Below, in pieces: positions 1 to 5,186 of a stretch of DNA of 6,554 nt. Numbering within the stretch: position 1 is the first letter of the stretch; every line of letters starts with the position of its first letter. Source of the stretch: CAZYPB01 sp964649265 (GTDB lineage Archaea > Micrarchaeota > Micrarchaeia > Burarchaeales > JAKAKT01). The stretch spans positions 1-6,554 of the forward strand of contig CAZYPB010000073.1 of NCBI GenBank assembly GCA_964649265.1, written 5' to 3'. The notes under the pieces were generated by a model. That model searched no databases. It saw only the letters and a program-made list of their open reading frames with translations, and was not told the DNA's origin. Position numbers and translations under genes: made by a program.

Positions 1-326
1 GCGTGTCCCCTAACATCAATTGTCTTAGTCACCTTTTTCATAAGAGAGCCTTCACCATATGCTCCAGTTATCTGAACTTTGTAATCGACCTTTGAGTCCA
101 ATTGAACGTAATTCGTCATGTTGAGGGCATACATTCCCATATAATTAGTATATCCTATTGATCGATGCTGCTGGTCGGATTCAGTAAGTTGCCATACTGC
201 AATAACCTTTGCATGCGGTATTGGCCTATGTTTTCCGTCTTCTACAAGTATGTTTGCACTGTGTTGCCATACTGCATTGGAAACAGAGAGCAGGCACACC
301 AGTGCAACAAACATATATGCTTTCAT
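1..326 (-). CDS. Secreted protein with Ig-like / carboxypeptidase-regulatory-like domain (5' part only)
   Basis: The reading frame is open from an ATG at 326 to the left edge, giving 108 codons of an incomplete protein; the C-terminus is outside the window. Residues 1-18 form a Sec signal peptide (MKAYMFVALVCLLSVSNA). What follows reads like a beta-sandwich repeat of the carboxypeptidase-regulatory/Ig type: a strand with NILVEDG, then PIPHAKVIAVWQL, then the turn GYTNYMGMYAL, then DYKVQITGAYGEGS. That pattern (added-domain proline, A-K-V strand, 'G-x-T-x-x-x-G-x-Y' turn) is typical of such folds, but the family assignment is by eye. A weak GGTG lies five bases ahead of the ATG. The gene begins 16 bases after the tRNA-Gln 3' end on the same strand, with no TATA box between, so it is probably read from the tRNA promoter. 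The role is unknown; a surface or exported protein is likely. An in-frame ATG four codons downstream is a weaker start because it would shorten the signal peptide. Confidence 0.75.
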   Translation of the reverse strand, partial: MKAYMFVALVCLLSVSNAVWQHSANILVEDGKHRPIPHAKVIAVWQLTESDQQHRSIGYTNYMGMYALNMTNYVQLDSKVDYKVQITGAYGEGSLMKKVTKTIDVRGH

Positions 327-342
327 TCGGACACCACTGAAA

Positions 343-449
343 TAGCCCCGGTCGGATTCGAACCGACGCAACAAGGTCCAGAGCCTTGTATCCTTGACCA
401 TTGCCCGAACTCCAGGCGTCAGCCTGAACATCCTCTAGATCACGGGGCT
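343..449 (-). tRNA. tRNA-Gln (anticodon CUG) with an insert in the D-loop
   Basis: The acceptor AGCCCCG (449-443) pairs fully with CGGGGCT (350-344), followed by discriminator A at 343; CCA is not encoded. The T arm is GTCGG-TTCGAAT-CCGAC. The anticodon arm is CAAGG-CTCTGGA-CCTTG, giving anticodon CUG at 381-379. The A1-U72 first pair fits archaeal tRNA-Gln. The gene is 107 nt long. Removing 34 nt from the D-loop leaves a 73-nt tRNA with D stem ATCT/GGAT (last pair U-G) and D-loop AGAGGTCAA, which restores A14, G15, G18-G19 and A21 in their conserved places. The variable loop is four bases. I considered a type II tRNA with a long variable arm and rejected it, because the T arm and anticodon arm are correctly spaced only in this reading. 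The product is well supported; the exact insert boundaries are not. Confidence 0.9.
398..431 (-). other. Probable tRNA intron in the D-loop (34 nt)
   Basis: This stretch must be removed for the tRNA to have a normal D arm. The insert can fold into a hairpin, TTCAGGC-TGAC-GCCTGGA, with one U-G pair. Because GG occurs at both junctions, the insert could slide by one or two bases (to 400-433) and give the same mature tRNA. I looked for the archaeal bulge-helix-bulge splice motif (3-nt bulge, 4-bp helix, 3-nt bulge) at all three placements and found no perfect one, so splicing may use a relaxed motif or my boundaries may be off. Non-canonical intron positions such as the D-loop are known in several archaeal lineages. 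Confidence 0.65.
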
Positions 450-473
450 GTCTTCTGAAATTTAGAGGTTTAA

Positions 474-485
474 CTTTATTTAAAC
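474..485 (-). promoter_or_regulatory. TATA-box promoter for tRNA-Gln
   Basis: Read on the minus strand this is GTTTAAATAAAG, centred about 30 bases ahead of the mature tRNA 5' end. That suits a start site a few bases upstream of it. It is the only good TATA box upstream of both the tRNA and the secreted-protein gene, and it lies in the short gap after the TPR gene. Confidence 0.6.
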
Positions 486-489
486 ATTA

Positions 490-813
490 CTAAATCTCTT
501 TTTTCACTTCATCTACTCTTTGTAGGCAAATATCGACCAGTTGCTTTGCTCGTTCTGCATACTTACTAATTGGGTTGGGGGTGTCTCCATTTAGATTTGC
601 CTTTGAAAGAGCATCAAGTTGTAACCCAAATAGTGACTTTGCTTTCATGTAAGCATCATATGCTCCAGTAAATTTATTTTCTCGGTGGTATCCCCTGGCA
701 ATTCTTAAACATAAATCTGCAGCCTGCCCGTATACAAGTGAAACCCTTAGTTGTTCATGCTTGAACCCAAATTTACCATTGATCTCACGAAGGATAACTG
801 TTTTTTTTAACAC
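490..813 (-). CDS. TPR-repeat protein, C-terminal part (separated by a frameshift)
   Basis: This frame continues the protein encoded just upstream but is offset by +1 at a run of eight A. It is nominally open from a GTG at 813, within the upstream coding sequence, to a TAG at 490-492 (107 residues). I do not recognise a specific family. Residues about 30-63 (AADLCLRIARGYHRENKFTG and onwards to KAKSLFG) match a TPR helix pair, with the usual A/Y/G/A/A small-residue spacing. A second helical stretch near the end (KYAERAKQLVDICLQRVDEV) may cap the solenoid. No Shine-Dalgarno precedes the GTG, and the first four residues MLKK duplicate the coding of the A run. The real product is therefore probably a single chain of about 301 residues in which VKK is followed directly by TVILRE. 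Independent translation is possible but unsupported. Confidence 0.65.
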   Translation of the reverse strand: MLKKTVILREINGKFGFKHEQLRVSLVYGQAADLCLRIARGYHRENKFTGAYDAYMKAKSLFGLQLDALSKANLNGDTPNPISKYAERAKQLVDICLQRVDEVKKEI

Positions 814-1396
814 TGGATTCAGCTGCTTTTATGAATTCCTGGAGGGCTGATTCATCTTGCCCCATTGATATTAGCTCCCGGGCGCAATAGGCATGAATAA
901 CTGATTTCTCTTCAAGTGCAGCTACTGAGAGATTGGGATCCTTTGTTCTGTTCTCATCTGAAATCTGATCATACAATCGCGTTATTTCAGTGTATGCTTG
1001 AACAACCATCTCTTTCTCCTTTAATATGGGGATCTTAGACTCATCTTTTTCAAGCATATCCAAACACGTTCTATGCGCATGAATCTTCTTCTGCAGAAAT
1101 ACAATGGTATTCTCGTGATCACCAAGTTTTTTGTATATGTTAACGATCTGCCCATGGATTTCTGAAAGCCTTCTTGCTTCGTTGAGAACCAAGTCCTTCT
1201 TTTTTGGTTTATCAGAAATTTCTGAGATTTCTTTTTCCATAAGAGTTTCTGCTTTTTTAAGAGCCGAAAGTCTCTTGTAATCTGGAGCAGTAGTGGACTC
1301 ATCCACAAGAAGTTGCGCTCTTTGAAATCTCAACCTACCGAAAGCACCACACCTAAGAAAAACTCTTTTAGCGCTTCCAAATGCTCTGGTTGCCAT
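785..1396 (-). CDS. TPR-repeat protein, N-terminal part (frame broken at A8)
   Basis: This 203-residue, highly charged, all-helical protein has no signal peptide or membrane segment, so it is probably cytoplasmic. TPR-like helix pairs occur at about residues 79-112 (IHGQIVNIYKKLGDHENTI), more loosely at 130-160, and clearly at 163-197 (HAYCARELISMGQDESALQE). The last five residues, NSYPS, are read out of frame after the A8 run and look unnatural; in the +1 frame the sequence continues as a further TPR. The function is unknown, since TPR scaffolds usually bind other proteins. Start choice: an ATG at 1396 lies 10 bases after a GGTGA, while a TTG six bases earlier (1402) lies only four bases after it; I prefer ATG, but the difference is two residues. 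The gene has its own TATA box and is followed by the tRNA on the same strand. It may be a genuine decayed gene, a slippage-controlled gene or a homopolymer sequencing error. Confidence 0.7.
   Translation of the reverse strand: MATRAFGSAKRVFLRCGAFGRLRFQRAQLLVDESTTAPDYKRLSALKKAETLMEKEISEISDKPKKKDLVLNEARRLSEIHGQIVNIYKKLGDHENTIVFLQKKIHAHRTCLDMLEKDESKIPILKEKEMVVQAYTEITRLYDQISDENRTKDPNLSVAALEEKSVIHAYCARELISMGQDESALQEFIKAAESSVKKNSYPS
801..808 (-). other. A8 homopolymer at the frame break in the TPR gene
   Basis: The coding strand reads GTGTTAAAAAAAACAG here. With seven A the two reading frames join without interruption (V-K-K-T-V-I-L-R). With eight A the first frame stops 14 bases after the run, at 785-787. 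Runs of this length are prone to polymerase slippage and to sequencing error. Confidence 0.75.
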
Positions 1397-1451
1397 TGTC
1401 AATTTTTCACCAATAACTAACGAAGAATAAGATTGGTATTATGTAGAACGC

Positions 1452-1462
1452 AATATTTAAAG
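1452..1462 (-). promoter_or_regulatory. TATA-box promoter for the TPR gene
   Basis: The minus strand reads CTTTAAATATT, centred about 61 bases ahead of the ATG at 1396. A start site near 1431 would leave a leader of about 35 bases carrying the GGTGA. The box lies between the end of carS and the TPR gene, so the two genes are probably transcribed separately. Confidence 0.5.
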
Positions 1463-1475
1463 TTTCGCTTTTTGT

Positions 1476-1958
1476 TTACCAGGGGACTTTTTTCCAACCC
1501 ATCCTGTGAGCCACAATATTTGATAATACGTGCATGATGTATGTAAACACAAGCAAAAAGAGAACTCCGTAAAGATCGACGTATTCTGGGAGAAGGGGGT
1601 ATGCGAATATTAATGCCACAAAAAGGAAAGTCAGCTGATCCAAGATAAGGGATTGCTTTCCCCTACCTATATTCATTCTTCTTTTTATGAAACTCCCGGC
1701 TGTATCCCCAACAAGTGTTCCAACAGATAACAGGAATGCGAGAAGTGGGAATCCGAGTAAGAAACCGCTTATTGTCCCAACTGCCACACCGCCGAAGAAT
1801 CCTCTCCAGGTTTTCCCATCCCCAAGTATCCTCTTACCATCGCTGAAGTACCTTTTGAAGTCCATGCTCTGCCCTCCACCAAGTAAAACAGGGGAGGAAT
1901 TTGCAAGGTATGCTGGGAGAATGAAAATGAATAGGTTAAGGATTTGGGAATAGTCCAT
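1476..1958 (-). CDS. carS: CDP-archaeol synthase
   Basis: This integral membrane enzyme transfers CMP from CTP to 2,3-di-O-geranylgeranylglyceryl phosphate, giving CDP-archaeol and pyrophosphate. CDP-archaeol is the activated precursor for polar head-group addition in archaeal ether lipids. The 160 residues match the usual family size. Hallmark blocks are present in order: LPAYLANSSPVLLGGG (14-29), ILGDGKTWRGFFGG (44-57), GDTAGSFIKRRMNIGRGK (84-101), LDQLTF (106-111) and a basic C-terminus HRMGWKKVPW. About five hydrophobic segments alternate with these polar loops, as in known CarS proteins. The ATG at 1958 is preceded by GGTGA four bases upstream, which fixes the start. The gene is divergent from sppA. 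No residue expected from the family looks missing. The family assignment is firm from these motifs; activity is inferred. Confidence 0.96.
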   Translation of the reverse strand: MDYSQILNLFIFILPAYLANSSPVLLGGGQSMDFKRYFSDGKRILGDGKTWRGFFGGVAVGTISGFLLGFPLLAFLLSVGTLVGDTAGSFIKRRMNIGRGKQSLILDQLTFLFVALIFAYPLLPEYVDLYGVLFLLVFTYIMHVLSNIVAHRMGWKKVPW

Positions 1959-1962
1959 TTCT

Positions 1963-1967
1963 TCACC
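1963..1967 (-). promoter_or_regulatory. Ribosome binding site of carS
   Basis: GGTGA on the minus strand, four bases ahead of the ATG at 1958, matches the archaeal anti-Shine-Dalgarno. It supports that start over any longer frame. With the TATA box near 1998 it predicts a short leader of roughly 13-16 bases. Confidence 0.6.
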
Positions 1968-1993
1968 GGATTATTGAAATATTCACCAAAATG

Positions 1994-2001
1994 TTTATAA
2001 T
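1994..2001. promoter_or_regulatory. TATA box usable in both directions, between carS and sppA
   Basis: The plus strand reads TTTATAAT and the minus strand ATTATAAA, each a fair archaeal TATA box with an A-rich stretch just upstream (CCAAAATG on plus, TTGAAAAA on minus). On plus its centre is about 26 bases before the sppA ATG at 2023, which predicts a leaderless sppA message. On minus it predicts a start near 1972, just ahead of the carS ribosome site. Confidence 0.55.
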
Positions 2002-2003
2002 TT

Positions 2004-2021
2004 TTCAAATTTGAATTCAAA
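2004..2021. promoter_or_regulatory. Operator-like array of alternating hexamers
   Basis: TTCAAATTTGAATTCAAA is three alternating hexamers that create two overlapping perfect 12-base palindromes, at 2004-2015 and 2010-2021. It fills the space between the shared TATA box and the sppA start codon. A bound dimer would block the sppA start site while sitting just upstream of the carS box. The regulator is unknown, and AT-rich sequence yields palindromes by chance more easily. Confidence 0.35.
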
Positions 2022-2022
2022 C

Positions 2023-2931
2023 ATGGATAATAAACTAATCGTTATTGGAGGCATTGTACTCATAGGACTTGTTGTTCTCGGTGCTGTGGGAGTTTATGCG
2101 CTTCTTGTGCTGTTCCCGTCACAATGTGTTGCTGTGATAAAGATAGATGGACCACTGACAACCCAGGGAAGCAGTGGGGATCTTTTCAGCGGGAGAACGA
2201 TGGGTTCAGAGGAACTTTCCGCACTAATAAGGGAAGCTGATAGCAGGGATGATGTAAGTGCGATTGTTCTGGAAATAAATTCTCCAGGAGGCTCTGTTGT
2301 TGCTAGCAGGGAGATATATGAGACAGTAAAGAATTCCAAAAAACCAAAGGTTTCCTACTTCAGAGAGGTAGCAGCATCGGGGGGCTATTATGTGGCTGCT
2401 GGGAGCGACCACATAGTTTCAAATCCAGATGCAATAACTGGAAGCATTGGGGTTGTTGCAACATACCAGGAGATGAGTGGTCTTTTCGATCTGATTGGGA
2501 TAAACACCACTACATTTACATCTGGAAAACATAAGGACATGGGAAACCCAACAAGAGAGATAACTGATGAGGAGAAAGCCATTGTCGAAGCAATAATAGA
2601 GGAGATATTCGATGAGTTCAAGGGAGTTGTTCTTGAGAACAGAGGGGATAAGCTTGACAGGGAGCTCTTTGATGTAGCGTTGGATGGGAGAATACTGACT
2701 GGGAGGCAGGCATACAGAACAGGGCTTGTTGATGAATTGGGAAACAAACAGGATGCGCTTGATAGGGCTGCCGGGATGGCTGGCATGGACCGAAACCCAG
2801 ATGTATGCAACATAGAAGTTGAGAGAAACCTTTTGTTTGAGATGTTCTATGGATTTGGCAATGGGCTTGGAAACGCAATGACATCTGCAAAGGGGTTCGC
2901 TACAAATGGCTGGAGTTTCGGTCTCAACTGA
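2023..2931 (+). CDS. sppA: Signal peptide peptidase SppA (S49 serine protease)
   Basis: This membrane-anchored protease is of the kind that degrades cleaved signal peptides and other membrane-released peptides. It has 302 residues. A hydrophobic anchor spans about 6-31, then the ClpP-like fold begins at VAVIKIDGPL. The block IVLEINSPGGSV (81-92) is the family's oxyanion/turn motif. The nucleophile is Ser119 in REVAASGGYY and the general base is Lys171 in SGKHKDMGNP. Their separation of 52 residues equals that of known single-domain SppA enzymes. DGRILTGRQA and GLVDELG (221-240) are the usual C-terminal core motifs, followed by a Gly/Phe-rich tail. The ATG at 2023 is chosen over an upstream TTG (2011) because the TATA box at 1994-2001 places transcription start on this ATG and no Shine-Dalgarno exists. 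The gene is followed by 21 bases and the promoter of the pilin-like operon. Recycling of leaders from those exported proteins is an attractive but unproven link. Confidence 0.95.
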   Translation: MDNKLIVIGGIVLIGLVVLGAVGVYALLVLFPSQCVAVIKIDGPLTTQGSSGDLFSGRTMGSEELSALIREADSRDDVSAIVLEINSPGGSVVASREIYETVKNSKKPKVSYFREVAASGGYYVAAGSDHIVSNPDAITGSIGVVATYQEMSGLFDLIGINTTTFTSGKHKDMGNPTREITDEEKAIVEAIIEEIFDEFKGVVLENRGDKLDRELFDVALDGRILTGRQAYRTGLVDELGNKQDALDRAAGMAGMDRNPDVCNIEVERNLLFEMFYGFGNGLGNAMTSAKGFATNGWSFGLN

Positions 2932-2943
2932 CAGTGTGAACAG

Positions 2944-2950
2944 TTTTTAA
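2944..2950 (+). promoter_or_regulatory. Promoter of the pilin-like operon (leaderless)
   Basis: TTTTTAA is centred about 27 bases before the GTG at 2974, the distance expected when transcription starts on the first codon. No ribosome binding site precedes the GTG. This favours 2974 over the in-frame TTG at 2953, which would lie only a few bases from the box. Confidence 0.5.
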
Positions 2951-2973
2951 GATTGGTTGTTAATAGCATTAAC

Positions 2974-3543
2974 GTGAAAAGAAAAGGATTTGTATTCACC
3001 ATAGATGCCTTTGTTGCTCTTGTTCTAGCCCTATTTGCCATATCTGCAATGCTATTCATAACCAGTGTTCCCAAGAGCACTGCACTTTCCTATTCGAAAA
3101 TTTATTCTATTGCAGATGATTCATTGAATGTGCTTTCAGGAACAAAGATTGTTTCAATTGAAAAGGAAAGCGCCCTAAATAACGAAGAAAGTGTTGGGAA
3201 CGCGGTTGGAAGGCTTATCTCATCAGGAAAAACAGGTGATGCTTCAAGATTAGTTGAACTGACACTTCAACCCATTATACCTGAGCAATTCGGTTTCTCA
3301 GTAGAATACAGGTTTGGTTGGGAGTACAAGGATGGTGAGAGGTGGATCGGACTGTACGAAAGAAAGAGACCTGAAACTAGGATGAAAACAAGTTCTGTTA
3401 GAGTTTATTATGGAACCATAAGTGAAGGAATTGGGCAGGAATGGTGTTACAGTGAAGACTGCCCGGGATGTGGTTCTGCCCCAAGTTACATAGAGGGAGA
3501 AAGCTATGGGCCGTTGTTAATGAAGGTGAGTGTTTGGGCTTGA
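2974..3543 (+). CDS. Pilin-like exported protein, 'F-T-x-D-A' type
   Basis: The product has 189 residues starting at GTG. The N-terminus MKRKGFVFTIDAF begins with a basic leader ending in KG, followed by a long hydrophobic helix to about residue 32. That is the layout of class III signal peptides, whose peptidase cuts before the helix. An Asp at +6 after KG takes the place of the usual pilin Glu at +5. The exported part starts with a helix (SYSKIYSIADDSLNVLSG) and continues as beta-rich sequence. A cysteine cluster C-x4-C-x2-C lies in WCYSEDCPGC, and the C-terminus is MKVSVWA. The last gene of the operon shares the leader spacing, an SSVxR-V-x-x-G segment and the C-terminal V-S-x-W ending, so the two are probably paralogues. 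It is the first gene of the operon, overlapping the next by four bases. No named family is recognised. A minor-pilin or pseudopilin-like role in a surface assembly is inferred. Confidence 0.8.
   Translation: MKRKGFVFTIDAFVALVLALFAISAMLFITSVPKSTALSYSKIYSIADDSLNVLSGTKIVSIEKESALNNEESVGNAVGRLISSGKTGDASRLVELTLQPIIPEQFGFSVEYRFGWEYKDGERWIGLYERKRPETRMKTSSVRVYYGTISEGIGQEWCYSEDCPGCGSAPSYIEGESYGPLLMKVSVWA
3525..3529 (+). promoter_or_regulatory. Ribosome binding site deciding a TTG start
   Basis: GGTGA inside the end of the preceding gene lies ten bases ahead of TTG 3540, whose last bases form the TGA stop of that gene (TTGA overlap). This places the start of the large protein at 3540, or possibly at TTG 3534, rather than at the far upstream ATG at 3468, which would overlap the previous gene by 76 bases. 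Confidence 0.45.
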
Positions 3544-5186
3544 GTACAAAAAAAGGATTGTTTTTTGGGATCTCCGTTGCACTCATGATTACACTAATGT
3601 TTCTATCGCTTGGTCTTTGGAATTCAGCTCTGAAAACAAGGGATTCGGGTGATTCTGAGAGGTTCAAGATAATGTCTCTTAAATCATTGGATTCTGAATT
3701 CTCGGAAAACAGAGTTGATGAGCTTATTGGGGTGCTCGGTCACCGGGCAGTCTATTACCTGGATTGGCACATACGATATTCTGGAAAGTATTCCCGAAAT
3801 GTTGAGGAAGATCTAAAGGAGATGCTACTTGAGGGAAGGTGCAGGCCAATTGATCTGGATGAGGATGGAAGAGGGGACATAACTCGCGAAGAGTTCATAT
3901 CATTAGCAGGAGCCTGTTTTGGTGCTAAAGAGAAAGAATGCAGAGAATTCGATATTAACGGAGATGGAACAGTGGATGGTGCTGATTCAGATTGTTTTAC
4001 TAAGAAGGGTAAGAGCATTTCACTTACTGAAATTGAAAAAGAGTTCAAGAGGATTGCAGATGAACGAGGTTTTGAATTTTCGATTGAATTCGGGGAGATG
4101 AATGTTTCGCATGTTGAACCTTGGACACTTGAGATCGAAATGGATTCTGAACTAGAGATAACAAGTAAGACCGGGAATGTTGGTGTTTCTAGGAGAAGAA
4201 CCTCTTCAGCGAATATCTCAATTCTTGGTTTTGAAGATCCGCTTCTTGGAGTTGAGAGTTGGAAGGAAGGAAGTTTTGTTAAACCAGGAATAAAGAGGCA
4301 GATAAGAATATCTGAAGGGAATGAGAAAGCTAGGGAAATAGAATTAGAGAGGGAATTCCTTAAGGGAAAAGGATGGGCCTACGGAGAGTTAACAACACCT
4401 GGTGAAACAGATTCTGTTGATAAGAAACACATAGTTGTTATAGATGATGTTGAGCGCTCTTACTGGGCTCTTGATAGATATGCGGGAGTTATTGTGGAAA
4501 CCCCCCCGGAGATACGCGCAATACCTAAGAGAACTGTCAATTCAACACCTACGTGTATGTTTGTTTGTGATTACCATGTTTATGAAGAAATCTCTAACTG
4601 CCTTGATTGTATGAGGTGGACGCCTGCAACATGCGAACCGAGTTCACAGATAATCGGAACACTTCCCTGTCCGGAAGTACATCCTCCGGAGATATTTGAA
4701 TTAACTGGAAAGAACAACATAGACGTTCCGTTTCTTAGCGGGGTTGGTGTTGGGGAAGAGAAGAAGGTTCTCATTACCTCGCAAACAGACGATGTGCTTG
4801 GTTCTTTCGATAGATACAGGAATAGTACTAATGTGAGTATCTGGAATATAGAGGATCTGAGAGAACTTACCTTGTGTGGCGGGTACGCCAACACAACTGA
4901 GGCACCAGATTTTATCCAAAGATTGCGGGGAGAGGCCTACTCTAAATCAGAGAATGGAATAGAATCTCTAGTGTATTTGAGTTCTTCAACTCCCAAGCCT
5001 CTCTCTGCAGTTGATTATCTTTACCATAGTGGTAGGGAGGGAGTTTCAGTTAAAGGAATGCCGGGCTGTAGGAATGCTGATGAATGTCGTGCGTATTGGG
5101 GAAGCAGCTTTGCGTTGGATGAGATGCATTGGGATGATTATGGAGTGAGTGATATATTATGTGGAAACAGTACAGACCCATGCTGA
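3540..5186 (+). CDS. Large anchored extracellular protein with two EF-hand/dockerin-like calcium loops
   Basis: The product has 548 residues. The N-terminus MSTKKGLFFGISVAL resembles the pilin-like leaders of its neighbours (basic, KG, then F-F) and is followed by a hydrophobic helix to about residue 27, but it has no acidic residue at +5 or +6. Residues 105-119 (DLDEDGRGDITREEF) resemble an EF-hand loop. Residues 138-149 (DINGDGTVDGAD) are a textbook dockerin-type D-x-N-x-D-G-x-V calcium loop. There are 15 cysteines, clustered at 101-152 and 339-377 (including CLDC at 354-357), then 446, 510, 516, 541 and the very last residue, suggesting disulfides outside the cell. Seven N-x-S/T sequons (188, 225, 334, 428, 431, 451, 543) suit archaeal S-layer-side glycosylation. 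No enzyme motif is recognised. It sits second in an operon of small pilin-like proteins, overlapping both neighbours. In size, calcium binding and missing Glu+5 it recalls the large subunits at pilus or pseudopilus tips (PilY1, GspK), an analogy of organisation only. Confidence 0.8.
   Translation: MSTKKGLFFGISVALMITLMFLSLGLWNSALKTRDSGDSERFKIMSLKSLDSEFSENRVDELIGVLGHRAVYYLDWHIRYSGKYSRNVEEDLKEMLLEGRCRPIDLDEDGRGDITREEFISLAGACFGAKEKECREFDINGDGTVDGADSDCFTKKGKSISLTEIEKEFKRIADERGFEFSIEFGEMNVSHVEPWTLEIEMDSELEITSKTGNVGVSRRRTSSANISILGFEDPLLGVESWKEGSFVKPGIKRQIRISEGNEKAREIELEREFLKGKGWAYGELTTPGETDSVDKKHIVVIDDVERSYWALDRYAGVIVETPPEIRAIPKRTVNSTPTCMFVCDYHVYEEISNCLDCMRWTPATCEPSSQIIGTLPCPEVHPPEIFELTGKNNIDVPFLSGVGVGEEKKVLITSQTDDVLGSFDRYRNSTNVSIWNIEDLRELTLCGGYANTTEAPDFIQRLRGEAYSKSENGIESLVYLSSSTPKPLSAVDYLYHSGREGVSVKGMPGCRNADECRAYWGSSFALDEMHWDDYGVSDILCGNSTDPC

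Noticed and set aside
343..449. Reading the tRNA as a type II (Leu/Ser) tRNA with a long variable arm
   Set aside because: The A1-U72 acceptor, a CTCTGGA loop in a perfect 5-bp stem and a 4-base spacer to the T arm fit Gln. The alternative anticodon hairpin inside the insert has the wrong loop size.
165..458. 97-codon open frame on the plus strand
   Set aside because: It runs antisense through the tRNA-Gln gene and the signal peptide of the secreted protein. It has no ribosome site, and its sequence is only the complement of better-supported features.
801..808. Standard -1 programmed ribosomal frameshift on A-AAA-AAC
   Set aside because: The second TPR frame lies +1 (equivalently -2) from the first, so a -1 slip would not enter it. 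Only transcript slippage or loss of one A joins the frames simply.
1021..1308. Second minus-strand frame inside the TPR gene
   Set aside because: It lies wholly within the better TPR frame, is low in plausible structure and has no start signals.
1687..1953. Plus-strand frame opposite carS
   Set aside because: It is a proline/serine-rich shadow of the conserved CarS motifs on the other strand.
2011..2022. TTG start four codons upstream in sppA
   Set aside because: The predicted transcription start falls on or just before ATG 2023, so this TTG would lie outside the message, and it sits inside the operator-like array.
2388..2813. Minus-strand frame of 141 codons opposite sppA
   Set aside because: It is serine/proline-rich antisense sequence over the catalytic core of SppA, with no promoter or ribosome site.
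3468..3539. Longer start (ATG 3468) for the large EF-hand protein
   Set aside because: It would overlap the preceding gene by 76 bases and put 24 residues, including Cys and Trp, ahead of the membrane helix. TTG 3540 with GGTGA upstream and a stop-start overlap fits better.
3755..4101. Small frames on both strands inside the large protein gene (3755-4048 minus, 3919-4101 plus)
   Set aside because: They are shadows of the EF-hand region with no start signals or recognisable features.
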